Part shown: piece by piece, positions 50,573 to 59,288 of the stretch | How the letters are laid out: the number at the start of each line of letters is the position of its first letter | Numbering within the stretch: position 1 is the first letter of the stretch | Assembly: GCA_002402465.1 (NCBI GenBank) | Contig: DHFW01000040.1 | Location: 35,548 to 99,547, forward strand | Reading direction: 5' to 3' | Origin: Bacteroidales bacterium UBA4814 | Lineage (GTDB): Bacteria > Bacteroidota > Bacteroidia > Bacteroidales > UBA7960 | DNA length: 64,000 nucleotides | Program-made: the position numbers and the translations under genes | Notes under the pieces: model-generated | What the model was told of the DNA's origin: nothing | The model's database searches: none | Seen by the model: only the letters and a program-made list of their open reading frames with translations

Positions 50573-51787
50573 GTGAAAAAACTTCAACTGCACTGGCAAA
50601 TTCTGATAGCCTTGGTTCTGGGCGTTCTTTTCGGGGTTAGCTTTCCCGATCTGATCAAATACGTTGAATGGATGGGCATCGTATTTTTGCGGGCTTTGCG
50701 CATGATTATCGTTCCCCTCATTTTTTCGTCTATAGTGTCGGGTGTTACCGGCCTCGGATCGGGTGAAAATTTGGGGCGCATGACCATGAAAACCATTGGC
50801 TATTATTTGACCACCAGCCTTTTTGCCATTTTCACCGGTTTGATTCTGGTTAACCTGATCAAGCCCGGGGTAGGAGCTGACCTTGGCCTTAGTGTAGTGG
50901 TGGAAGGCCTGGATGTAAGTCGCGATTCTTTTGGGCAAACCCTGATTAAAATCATCCCCACCAACATTATCGATTCCATGGCCAGGGCTGATTTGCCTGC
51001 CATTATTTTCTTTGCTATCATCTTCGGATTCTTTGCCACCCGCGTTGCGCCATCCTATCGCGACCCCATTGTGAATTTCTTCAATGCCATATTTGAGATC
51101 ATGATGAAAATCACCATGTTTGTGATAAAGTTTACTCCGTTTGGAGTGTTCGGTATAGTGGCTGCCCTAATCTCAGACCATTCTGATAATTTGCTGGTTA
51201 TTTTCGGGCGTATGGGCATTTATATGCTCACGGTAATTGGCGCCCTGGCCATACATGCCTTTATCACGCTACCGCTAATTGTCAGAATCCTCGGCAAATC
51301 AAATCCCGTGAAGCATGCCCGGGGTATGTCGGTGCCCCTGCTTACGGCCTTTTCTACCTCGAGCAGCAGCGCCACCCTGCCCTTAACTATGGAGGCTGTT
51401 GAGTTTAACAGTGGGGTTTCGAACAAAACCACCAGTTTTGTACTGCCCCTGGGCGCTACCATTAATATGGATGGAACGGCACTTTACCAGTGTGTGGCTG
51501 TGTTGTTCATTGCCCAGGCCTATGGGGTGGAACTAACCATTATCCAGCAGCTGGTGGTAATCCTCACAGCCCTGCTGGCTTCCATTGGTGCTGCAGGAAT
51601 TCCCATGGCCGGATTGGTTATTATTACGGTCATACTTTCTGCAGTGGGGCTTCCGCTGGAAGGAGTGGGGCTTATCCTGGCAGTAGACCGTATTCTCGAT
51701 ATGTTTCGCACCGCAGTAAACGTATGGAGCGACTCTTGCGGAGCCGTGGTAATCGCTAAGTCGGAAGGGGAGATATTGAAAGTTTAG
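50573..51787 (+). CDS. Dicarboxylate/amino acid:cation symporter (GltP/DctA family)
   Basis: 404 residues, eight spans plus two reentrant hairpins. The serine-rich HP1 TAFSTSSSSATLP and the TM7 motif GATINMDGTALYQ are the substrate/ion-binding signatures. It should import glutamate, aspartate or C4-dicarboxylates with Na+ or H+. The start is GTG at 50573. The C-terminus shows AVDRILDMFRTAVNVWSD, where the Arg/Asp combination contributes to side-chain recognition. Monocistronic. Confidence 0.93.
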   Translation: MKKLQLHWQILIALVLGVLFGVSFPDLIKYVEWMGIVFLRALRMIIVPLIFSSIVSGVTGLGSGENLGRMTMKTIGYYLTTSLFAIFTGLILVNLIKPGVGADLGLSVVVEGLDVSRDSFGQTLIKIIPTNIIDSMARADLPAIIFFAIIFGFFATRVAPSYRDPIVNFFNAIFEIMMKITMFVIKFTPFGVFGIVAALISDHSDNLLVIFGRMGIYMLTVIGALAIHAFITLPLIVRILGKSNPVKHARGMSVPLLTAFSTSSSSATLPLTMEAVEFNSGVSNKTTSFVLPLGATINMDGTALYQCVAVLFIAQAYGVELTIIQQLVVILTALLASIGAAGIPMAGLVIITVILSAVGLPLEGVGLILAVDRILDMFRTAVNVWSDSCGAVVIAKSEGEILKV

Positions 51788-52011
51788 ACCTGCGGGTTTT
51801 TCATAAAAAGTCTTGTTAAAATATTGCCACATAAAAAGTGGCCAACAAAGACATCTGCTCAACCACCAATTACTGCAGAAGATTTGATTAACAGTCACAT
51901 TGATCAGCTATATATTAATAAAATATTTTGATTAATACTCTTGTTTTTGTCAGACTTTTATCGTTATTTTGTATCCGAATTTTGATCACTCATCAAACTA
52001 AACCAAAACAA

Positions 52012-52197
52012 ATGAAAAAAATTTTTGCATTGATGACCATTGCAGGTATGTTATTCTTCTTTGGATGCGGCTCGGCGAACCAAGAAACAGCAGCAGAGGA
52101 AGTTGAAGCTGTTGAAGAGGTAGTACAAGAAGGCGTTGAAGAAGTCGAAGAAATCGTTGACGAGGCTGTTGAAGAAGTCGAAGAAGTGATTGAATAG
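52012..52197 (+). CDS. Small acidic lipoprotein
   Basis: 61 residues from the ATG at 52012: signal peptide with lipobox FFFGC (Cys21), then a glutamate/valine run with repeated EEVEE. An in-frame ATG 84 bp earlier would put the signal peptide internally and was rejected. The acidic tail is coil-like with no known function. Strong terminator 17 bp after the stop. Confidence 0.75.
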   Translation: MKKIFALMTIAGMLFFFGCGSANQETAAEEVEAVEEVVQEGVEEVEEIVDEAVEEVEEVIE

Positions 52198-52213
52198 ATC
52201 CTGCATTAGAATT

Positions 52214-52244
52214 AAAAAAAGCCCGGCCAGTCCGGGCTTTTTTT
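52214..52244 (+). terminator. Intrinsic terminator after the lipoprotein gene
   Basis: AAAAAAAGCCCGG and CCGGGCTTTTTTT pair around a 5-nt loop and end in a T run. Confidence 0.92.
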
Positions 52245-52315
52245 ATGGGCAATTTTACCTGGCTTGCCGGCAAAACTTCAGTAATAATACGGATATTTCA
52301 CAACGATCGGTTTCC

Positions 52316-52323
52316 TACATTTG
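52316..52323 (+). promoter_or_regulatory. -7 promoter box for the decayed REC-Hpt gene
   Basis: TACATTTG fits TAnnTTTG, 22 bp before the ATG; the -33 region reads ATTTCA, a partial match. Confidence 0.4.
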
Positions 52324-52345
52324 AAAGCCGACAAGTTGAATCCAT

Positions 52346-53191
52346 ATGAAACACACTTACCCTGTGGCAGCAAGTTCTCTGCTTTTGCTGCAACATCAGC
52401 CAGTGATCGCTCCAGCGCTTACCCAGGCACTCTCACCCCTCAATTGCCAGGTTAAAGTAACCAGCAATGCCAGTCAGTTTATTCAGTATTACACCGAGAG
52501 CAGGCTTAACCCATTTCTGATTTTCGAGCAAAACCCGGTGAGCTGCTTGTTGCTCGACTTACTGCATTCCAGCAAAAAAACACTGGAAGTGCTTGCTGAA
52601 CTTAGGCAGCGGTTCTCAGAATTGCCACCTGTGGTGGGGCTCTGCCATCAGCAAACTGCCCGCCATACAAGCAAATACCTGGAAAAAGGTTTTGACGAAA
52701 TGATTGTATTTTCTACCGAAGAGAGACACCTGCAAGCCAGCCTGATGAAATATACAGGAAGACACGCAAGCAAGTCAGGTAAAAATCAAAATGTCAGTCT
52801 CAGTGATACCTTTGACCACTTACCAGTAATAAACCTGAAGACTTACGGGCTTTTTGCCGAACTGGCATCCATGCAACAGTTTCCGGTGGAAAGTTTGTTT
52901 TTCTCTTTTATGGAAGAAATGGACGGCTTTATAAACCGCCTGATAAGCCATTACGAGCAAGGCAACAGCAGAGATTGCGAAAAGCTTGCCGTGTCTATCA
53001 GAAGCCTGAGCGGCACCCTGGGTGCTTCGCAATTGAATCAGGCTGCAAGGTTTTTTGAGGTTAAACTCAAGGAAAAGCAATGGAAGGAAGCCGGGCGCTG
53101 GCTGCCTTATCTTATTGAAAAATATTTGATACTGAAAGATTATATGGAAGGAATGCCTGCACTGATTGAACGCAAACCTGCGCTGGTCTGA
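52346..53191 (+). CDS. Decayed receiver plus Hpt-like protein (no phospho-histidine)
   Basis: 281 residues. The first ~135 resemble a receiver: a candidate phospho-acceptor Asp71 in CLLLDLLH remains, but the acidic pocket (normally DD) is QHQ, and the conserved Lys and Thr are not found. Residues ~170-265 resemble an Hpt domain (SIRSLSGTLGASQLNQAARFFE). The position of the phosphorylated histidine (normally A-H-x-L-K-G) is Val216. Either it is a non-phosphorylatable scaffold or decoy, or it works with lost chemistry. It has no partner kinase next to it. Its stop codon abuts the convergent trmN6 stop (TGATCA). Confidence 0.65.
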   Translation: MKHTYPVAASSLLLLQHQPVIAPALTQALSPLNCQVKVTSNASQFIQYYTESRLNPFLIFEQNPVSCLLLDLLHSSKKTLEVLAELRQRFSELPPVVGLCHQQTARHTSKYLEKGFDEMIVFSTEERHLQASLMKYTGRHASKSGKNQNVSLSDTFDHLPVINLKTYGLFAELASMQQFPVESLFFSFMEEMDGFINRLISHYEQGNSRDCEKLAVSIRSLSGTLGASQLNQAARFFEVKLKEKQWKEAGRWLPYLIEKYLILKDYMEGMPALIERKPALV

Positions 53192-53926
53192 TCAGAAATG
53201 CAGATAATAATCGCGCGTCCAGCTTTGGTATTCCTCTGTAAACTTGTGCCTGTGGCCGGTTTCAATGATCAATTTCTCCGGTTTCATTTGTCCTTTTAAG
53301 GGAGAAAATCCAAGGATAACTCTTTTGGGTTTCACACCCGGCTTGGGAAATATGCGAAACAACCTGCGGCAAAACAATTCTTCCTTTTGCGCTGCTTCAA
53401 GCCAATACTTTTCTTGCTCTGCCGGGGCCACCATCAAAAAGTTTCCAATGATAGAAAGTTTGTTTTTAACACCTGCCAGAAGCTCGTCGGGTGGCAGGCT
53501 TTCGGCATGTCGCGCTATGTTGCGCCCGGCATCCGGACTCAGCAAGCTGTTAAGAAAAAAAGGGGGATTGCACACCACCAAGTCGAACCTTTGTTCATTA
53601 CTGACAACAAAATCCTGGAATCGCGCATGGACCACCCTGATTTTTTCAGGCCATGGACTGTCTTGCACGTTCTGTCTTGCCACGGCTACTGCCTCCGGAT
53701 CAACCTCAATAGCCGTAATTTGTCCCCTTGACTTTTGGGCAATCATCAGGGCAATGAGTCCACAACCCGTTCCCACATCAAGAATGTGGTCGGCGGAGAA
53801 AGTGGCAGCAATGCTCCCAAGCAGCACCCCATCGGTACCAATTTTCATGGCACAACCGGCATCGGTAAGCGAAAACTGTTTAAAACGGAATCTTTTTTCC
53901 CCGGAAGGGGTAAGGGGGCTATTCAT
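53192..53926 (-). CDS. trmN6: tRNA1(Val) (adenine-37-N6)-methyltransferase-like
   Basis: 244 residues from the ATG at 53926. Rossmann methyltransferase with ILDVGTGCGLIALMIA (SAM loop) and VCNPPFFLNS (NPPF motif of N6-adenine methyltransferases). QFSLTDAGCAMKIGTDGVLLG is the YfiC/TrmN6 signature. It methylates adenine 37 of valine tRNA in relatives. It overlaps the rimM stop by 8 bp, in the trmN6-rimM-rpsP group. In-frame upstream starts would extend into rimM and were not chosen. Confidence 0.9.
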   Translation of the reverse strand: MNSPLTPSGEKRFRFKQFSLTDAGCAMKIGTDGVLLGSIAATFSADHILDVGTGCGLIALMIAQKSRGQITAIEVDPEAVAVARQNVQDSPWPEKIRVVHARFQDFVVSNEQRFDLVVCNPPFFLNSLLSPDAGRNIARHAESLPPDELLAGVKNKLSIIGNFLMVAPAEQEKYWLEAAQKEELFCRRLFRIFPKPGVKPKRVILGFSPLKGQMKPEKLIIETGHRHKFTEEYQSWTRDYYLHF

Positions 53927-54452
53927 TGAGATACAAATCGATAAGCCCTTCGGGGGCATTGATATGGATCTTTTTGTTTTGACGATCGAGACGCTCAATT
54001 ATTTGGTCGTTGGCTGGGATCAGCACTTCCTTCTTACCCGCCTGGATCTGAAAAACCGGATTACCCGGAAACTCCAGCACACCGGTAATTTTCCCTAGAT
54101 CGCCATACTGTTTATCGATGACTTCGTAGCCCACAATTTCATGAAAATAAAAAGCATTGCCTTTGAGTGGGGGCAGCAGTTCAAGGGGCAGATAAAGTTC
54201 TGAACCGGCCAGGTGCTGGGCTTTTTCGGGGGTGTCCACATCCTGAAACCGCACCACGGCTTCAGGGCTATTGGGCCGGAGAGATATTTTTTGCACAAAA
54301 AAAGGAATCAGTTTCCCTTCCAGAAGAATGAAAACTGATTCCAGTTCTTTATAATATGACGGGTCATCAACATCGAGGAAAATAAAAACCTCTCCCTTGT
54401 ACCCAAATGTTTTGGTCACATAACCCAGGTAATAGCAATCGTCTTGTTTCAT
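53919..54452 (-). CDS. rimM: Ribosome maturation factor RimM
   Basis: 177 residues, two beta domains: LGYVTKTFGYKGEVFIFLD at the N-terminus and GDLGKITGVLEFPGNPVFQI followed by LIPANDQII in the PRC-like C-terminal domain. It assists 30S assembly around S19. It lies 29 bp downstream of rpsP in the same direction, as in many bacteria. Confidence 0.94.
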   Translation of the reverse strand: MKQDDCYYLGYVTKTFGYKGEVFIFLDVDDPSYYKELESVFILLEGKLIPFFVQKISLRPNSPEAVVRFQDVDTPEKAQHLAGSELYLPLELLPPLKGNAFYFHEIVGYEVIDKQYGDLGKITGVLEFPGNPVFQIQAGKKEVLIPANDQIIERLDRQNKKIHINAPEGLIDLYLNE

Positions 54453-54481
54453 CCGAAAATACCAGGTTATAAAGCCTTTTG

Positions 54482-55048
54482 CTACTCAGCAGCGGGCTCC
54501 TGTGTTTCCTGCGCGGGAGCTTCAGCTTCAGGGGTTTCGGTTGCAGCTTCTTCGGCAGTTTCTTCAACAGCCTGTTCCACGTTGTTTTCTTTGGCACGTT
54601 TTTTAGCCAGTTCTGCTTCGCGGGCTTCTTTTATCTTACGCTCTTCTTCAATACGCTTCTTGTGAAGTTCTTTCTTCGACAGTTCTTTGTCTTTCGACAT
54701 CTGCTCCAGCTTGATTTTCTTTTCTTCTTTCCAGGCATTGAAACGTTCTTCTACCTGCTCCTCGGTAAGGGCGCCTTTGGCAATACCCTTGATGAGGTGG
54801 TGTTTGAGCATAACGCCCTGGTTCGACAATATACTGCGGGCAGTATCGCTGGGCTGAGCCCCAACCTGCACCCAGTGAAGAGCACGATCAAAGTCAATCA
54901 CAATAGTAGCCGGGTGGGTCATGGGGTTGTAAGTGCCAAGTCTTTCAATAAACTTACCATCTCGGGGTGCACGACCATCCGCAACTACCAGGTGGTAAAA
55001 AGGCTGGCCTTTTTTACCTTTACGCTGTAGTCTGATTCTTGTTGGCAT
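54482..55048 (-). CDS. rpsP: 30S ribosomal protein S16 with long acidic/lysine-rich extension
   Basis: The first ~80 residues are S16 (MPTRIRLQRKGKKGQPFYHLVVAD, RFLGTYNPMTHPA-like IERLGTYNPM). 188 residues in total: more than 100 extra, first helical and Lys/Glu-rich, then Ala/Glu/Thr-rich ending PAAE. Extended S16 is known in Bacteroidota. The -7-like box is weak (CAAATATC complement, 55100-55107). Confidence 0.95.
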   Translation of the reverse strand: MPTRIRLQRKGKKGQPFYHLVVADGRAPRDGKFIERLGTYNPMTHPATIVIDFDRALHWVQVGAQPSDTARSILSNQGVMLKHHLIKGIAKGALTEEQVEERFNAWKEEKKIKLEQMSKDKELSKKELHKKRIEEERKIKEAREAELAKKRAKENNVEQAVEETAEEAATETPEAEAPAQETQEPAAE

Positions 55049-55296
55049 TGTAAAAAAATTAAATTTAAAAAGTTGTTTTTACTGAAAAATTCAGGGGTGC
55101 AAATATCAGACTTTTTTTTGAAATAAAAAAGTTTTAAAGCTTACATCTTACAAGTATTCAGCGGGTAAATGAGGGGGCTGGCAATCTCCGTGCAGAAAAA
55201 AATTTAAAGGTTAATAAAAAACCGGGCATTGTGCAAAAATAACAGGCCTGCCTCCGCAGAATTTTGTATATTTTTATCTTCCAAAATTTAAGGATA

Positions 55297-58200
55297 ATGA
55301 GTTTACCCGATTTTACTCACCTTCACGTACATACGCAATATTCGATACTCGACGGGGCTTCGCAAATTGAGCCTTTGCTGCAAAAAGTCGCTGACGACGG
55401 CATGAAAGCCATCGCCATAACCGATCATGGAAACATGTACGGGGTGCTTCCATTTGCAGAAACTGCCCGTAAAAAAGGCCTTAAACCCATCATTGGCTGC
55501 GAGGTATATGTGGCCGATGGCAGCCGCCTGGAAAAACGCGGTCGGGAAGACCGCAGCGGATATCACATGATCTTGCTGGCCAAGAACCGCAAAGGATATG
55601 AAAACCTCTCGCGTTTGGTTTCCATTGGTTTTCTCGAAGGGTTTTACTATACCCCGCGCATTGATAAGGAAATCCTGAAGCTTTACCATGAAGGTCTTAT
55701 TGCCTCATCGGCCTGCCTGGGTGGCGAAATACCACAAGCACTCATGGAAAAAGGCTTTGATCAGGCCGAAGAAGTGCTGAAAGACTTCCTGGATATTTTT
55801 GGAGAGGATTTTTACCTGGAGATACAGCGCCATGGCCTGGCAGAGCAGGAACCCGTTAACCAGCAGCTGCTTGAGCTGGCCAGAAAATATAAGGTTAAGG
55901 TAATTGCCACCAACGATGTACATTATGTAAACGCCGAGGATGCCCGCGCCCACGATATCCTCATATGCCTGCAAACCGGCAAGGACCTGGATGACGAAAA
56001 CCGTATGAAATACTCCGGGCAGGAATACCTGAAATCAAGGCAGGAAATGGCGGAGCTTTTTGAAGATGTGCCTGAAGCCCTCTGCAATACGCAGGAAATA
56101 GTGGATAAGGTGGAGGAATACGACATTACTACCAAAAAAATCTTGCTGCCGGTTTTTCCCTTGCCCGACGGCTTTGAAAGTGAAGACGATTACCTGCGCC
56201 ATCTCACCTACGAAGGCGCTGAAAAGTTGTATCCTGAATTAACCGATGAAGTCAGGGAGCGCTTGGATTTTGAACTCGACGTGATTAAAAATATGGGGTT
56301 TGCTGGCTATTTCCTGATCGTGCAGGATTTCATCAACCAGTCGCGCGAGATGGGGGTGGCCGTGGGGCCGGGCAGAGGCAGCGCCGCCGGATCGGCCGTG
56401 GCATACTGCACCGGCATTACCACCATCGACCCTATAAAATATAACCTGCTTTTTGAACGCTTCCTCAACCCCGAAAGAGTCAGCATGCCCGATATCGACA
56501 TCGACTTCGACGACGAAGGTCGCGAAAAGGTGATGGAATATGTTATTCAGAAATATGGCCGCGAGAAAGTAGCCCAGATCGTTACCTTTGGTACCATGGC
56601 TGCCAAGTCGTCCATTCGTGATGTGGCCAGGGTACTAAAACTGCCCCTTCCCGAAGCCGACCGACTGGCCAAGTTGGTGCCGGAAAAACCGGGCGTCAGC
56701 CTGGCAAGCGCTTACAAGGACGTCCCTGAACTGGGACAGGCGCTCAAAGACCCCAACCCTCTGATCCAGGAAACCCTCAAATACGCCCAGATACTGGAAG
56801 GCTCGAACCGGCAAACCGGCGTGCATGCCTGCGGGGTTATCATCGGACCCACCAACCTGGTGGACTGCCTGCCCCTTAGCACCCAGAAAGACTCTGACCT
56901 GCCTGTAACCCAATATGAGGGAAAGTTTGTGGAGTCGGTTGGAATGCTTAAAATGGACTTCCTTGGACTGAAAACGCTGAGCATCCTGAAAGAAGCCGTA
57001 AAAAACATTGAAAAGACCCACGGAAAAACCATTGACGTAGAAAATATTCCCCTCGATGATGAAAAGACCTACCAGCTTTACCAACGGGGCGATACGGTGG
57101 GCACTTTTCAGTTCGAGTCGGGCGGCATGCGCGAATACCTCAAGGAGCTTAAACCCACCAATATCGAAGACTTGATTGCCATGAATGCCCTGTACCGTCC
57201 GGGCCCCATGGAATTTATCCCTACTTATATTAACCGCAAGCATGGCCGCCAAAAGACCGAATACCCGCATCCCTGGCTCGAAAAAATCCTGAAGCCCACA
57301 TACGGCATCATGGTTTACCAGGAGCAGATCATGCAGGCAGCCCAGATTATGGCTGGGTTCTCGCTGGGTAGCGCCGACATTTTGCGGCGTGCCATGGGCA
57401 AAAAGAAAAAGGAGGAAATGGACCGCCAGAAGTCATTCTTCATTGACGGGGCGGTGAAAAAAGGCATCGACAAAGACAAAGCCTCCAACATATTCGACGT
57501 TATGGCCCGCTTTGCCGAATACGGCTTCAATCGCTCACACTCAGCGGCCTATTCGGTACTGGCCTACCGCACGGCTTACCTCAAGGCCAACTATCCGGCC
57601 GAATATATGGCAGCGGTGCTTACCAACAACTTTAGCGACATCAAAAAAATCACCCAAATGATGGAGGAGTGCCAGCGCCAGAAAATCCCCGTGCTGGGCC
57701 CTGATATCAACGAAAGTCTCTTCAATTTTGTGGTAAATAAAAAGGGTGAGATTCGCTTTGGCATGGGTGCCGTAAAAGGAGTGGGAGAAGGAGCCGTAGA
57801 AGCCATAGTGGAAGAGCGCGAAGCCAACGGACCCTACGTCAGCATATTCGATTTTGCACGCCGGGTAAACCTGCGTGCTGTGAACAAACGCGTTTTTGAA
57901 TCCCTGGCCAGGGCCGGAGCGTTCGACTGCTTCGAGGGATCGCATCGTGCCCAGTTCTTTTTTTCCGACGACAACGGCACCTCCAGCTTTATCGACAAAA
58001 TCATTAAGCACTCCAACCTGATTGCCCAAAGGGAAGGCACCTCGCAGATGAATCTTTTCAATGAAAGCACCGAAGCAAGTATTCCCGATCCAGAACTGCC
58101 CCAATGCCCCAAATGGAGCAAGCTCGAAATGCTTAAGCAGGAAAAGGAAGTAACGGGCATGTACATTTCGGGCCACCCGCTCGACGACTTCCGCATTGAG

Positions 58201-58758
58201 ATCGATGCCACCTGCAATGTAAACATTGGCGATCTGAGCAACCTGGGCGCCCTGAAAAACCGCGATGTGTCGTTTGCCGGCATCATCACCTCGGCCAATC
58301 ACAAAATCGGGAAAAATGGAAAGCCTTTTGGCAGTTTTGTCATTGAAGATTACTACGATTCGCTGCAACTTTTTCTCTTTGCCGAAGAATACCTGAAAAT
58401 GAAGCACTTCCTGGAAGGACAGACCTTTGTTCATGTCAAAGCCCGGGTGCAAGAAAGATATGGCTCGAACCACCTGGAAGTAAGGGTAAAAAGCATGAGC
58501 CTGCTTACCGAGCTGGCCGAAAAAAGCCTGTCAGACCTGATGCTTTTCCTTCCGGTAAATGAAATCAACGAACGTATGGTTACCAGGCTGGTGGATGTGG
58601 CAAGGCGTCATAAAGGAAAATCAAAGCTGAAGGTTGCCTTGTTTGACCGGGTTGAAAATGCTACTGTGGAAATGCTTTCACGAAAAATAAGGGTGGAACC
58701 TATTGGGTTTTTAAAAGAGCTGCTGAAAGATTATGAACTGACCTACCGTCTAAACTAA
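55297..58758 (+). CDS. dnaE: DNA polymerase III alpha subunit
   Basis: 1153 residues from the ATG at 55297 (MSLPDFTHLHVHTQYSILDG). PHP domain with HLHVHTQYS; polymerase core with GPGRGSAAGSAVAYC and the catalytic PDIDIDFDD; then GFNRSHSAAYSV, the tandem helix-hairpin-helix region and an OB domain (FAGIITS). It is the replicative polymerase of the DnaE1 group. An ATG 33 bp upstream is possible but gives an unusual N-terminus. Monocistronic. Confidence 0.97.
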   Translation: MSLPDFTHLHVHTQYSILDGASQIEPLLQKVADDGMKAIAITDHGNMYGVLPFAETARKKGLKPIIGCEVYVADGSRLEKRGREDRSGYHMILLAKNRKGYENLSRLVSIGFLEGFYYTPRIDKEILKLYHEGLIASSACLGGEIPQALMEKGFDQAEEVLKDFLDIFGEDFYLEIQRHGLAEQEPVNQQLLELARKYKVKVIATNDVHYVNAEDARAHDILICLQTGKDLDDENRMKYSGQEYLKSRQEMAELFEDVPEALCNTQEIVDKVEEYDITTKKILLPVFPLPDGFESEDDYLRHLTYEGAEKLYPELTDEVRERLDFELDVIKNMGFAGYFLIVQDFINQSREMGVAVGPGRGSAAGSAVAYCTGITTIDPIKYNLLFERFLNPERVSMPDIDIDFDDEGREKVMEYVIQKYGREKVAQIVTFGTMAAKSSIRDVARVLKLPLPEADRLAKLVPEKPGVSLASAYKDVPELGQALKDPNPLIQETLKYAQILEGSNRQTGVHACGVIIGPTNLVDCLPLSTQKDSDLPVTQYEGKFVESVGMLKMDFLGLKTLSILKEAVKNIEKTHGKTIDVENIPLDDEKTYQLYQRGDTVGTFQFESGGMREYLKELKPTNIEDLIAMNALYRPGPMEFIPTYINRKHGRQKTEYPHPWLEKILKPTYGIMVYQEQIMQAAQIMAGFSLGSADILRRAMGKKKKEEMDRQKSFFIDGAVKKGIDKDKASNIFDVMARFAEYGFNRSHSAAYSVLAYRTAYLKANYPAEYMAAVLTNNFSDIKKITQMMEECQRQKIPVLGPDINESLFNFVVNKKGEIRFGMGAVKGVGEGAVEAIVEEREANGPYVSIFDFARRVNLRAVNKRVFESLARAGAFDCFEGSHRAQFFFSDDNGTSSFIDKIIKHSNLIAQREGTSQMNLFNESTEASIPDPELPQCPKWSKLEMLKQEKEVTGMYISGHPLDDFRIEIDATCNVNIGDLSNLGALKNRDVSFAGIITSANHKIGKNGKPFGSFVIEDYYDSLQLFLFAEEYLKMKHFLEGQTFVHVKARVQERYGSNHLEVRVKSMSLLTELAEKSLSDLMLFLPVNEINERMVTRLVDVARRHKGKSKLKVALFDRVENATVEMLSRKIRVEPIGFLKELLKDYELTYRLN

Positions 58759-58826
58759 AATTCAAAATACTTACAATCAAGTGTTTATAAAGATACTTGT
58801 AAAATCATGTATATGTGTGTTTTTCC

Positions 58827-58857
58827 TTTGTGGTTTTCTGAAATTTCATTAGGTTTG
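58827..58857 (+). promoter_or_regulatory. Bacteroidota-type promoter for trxA
   Basis: TTTG (58827-58830), 19-bp spacer, TAGGTTTG (58850-58857): a full match to the consensus, 36 bp before the ATG. Confidence 0.8.
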
Positions 58858-58893
58858 TAAAAGAAGATTTTTTCATCCATTAAAACATAAGCT

Positions 58894-59211
58894 ATGGCAC
58901 TTGAAATTACGGATTCTAATTTTGAAGAAGTTGTATTGAAGTCAGATAAGCCTGTTTTGGTTGACTTTTGGGCTGAGTGGTGTGGTCCCTGCCGTATGGT
59001 TGGCCCCATTGTAGCCGAAATTGCCCAAGAGTATGACGGCAAGGCTGTGGTAGGTAAACTCGATGTGGATAACAACCCCGGAGTGGCTACTCAGTATGGC
59101 ATTCGCAATATTCCCACTATTCTTTTTTTTAAGAATGGCGAGGTTGCAGATAAGCAGGTAGGTGCAGTACCCAAATCGGTACTTACCGCAAAAATTGAAA
59201 AACTGCTTTAG
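58894..59211 (+). CDS. trxA: Thioredoxin
   Basis: 105 residues, single thioredoxin fold with WCGPCRM active site and cis-proline in NIPTILFF. General cytoplasmic disulfide reductase. It has a consensus promoter of its own. A GC-rich hairpin GGGGTGA/TCACCCC (about 59240-59267) lies between it and the DUF58 gene. Confidence 0.97.
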   Translation: MALEITDSNFEEVVLKSDKPVLVDFWAEWCGPCRMVGPIVAEIAQEYDGKAVVGKLDVDNNPGVATQYGIRNIPTILFFKNGEVADKQVGAVPKSVLTAKIEKLL

Positions 59212-59238
59212 TTTAAGGTCGTTTTTGATTAATAGGGC

Positions 59239-59271
59239 AGGGGTGATGGTGATTTTCCGTCACCCCTTGCA
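59239..59271 (+). other. Hairpin between trxA and the DUF58 gene
   Basis: AGGGGTGA and TCACCCCT can pair over a 13-nt loop. The inner GGTGA can alternatively pair with TCACC, so two competing stems are possible. No T run follows, so a terminator is doubtful; it may be a leader structure of the gene starting at 59289. Confidence 0.4.
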
Positions 59272-59288
59272 ATTATAAGCATCGAACA

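Noticed and set aside
57541..58473. 310-codon minus-strand frame within dnaE
   Set aside because: Antisense of a conserved polymerase gene, no recognisable domain.
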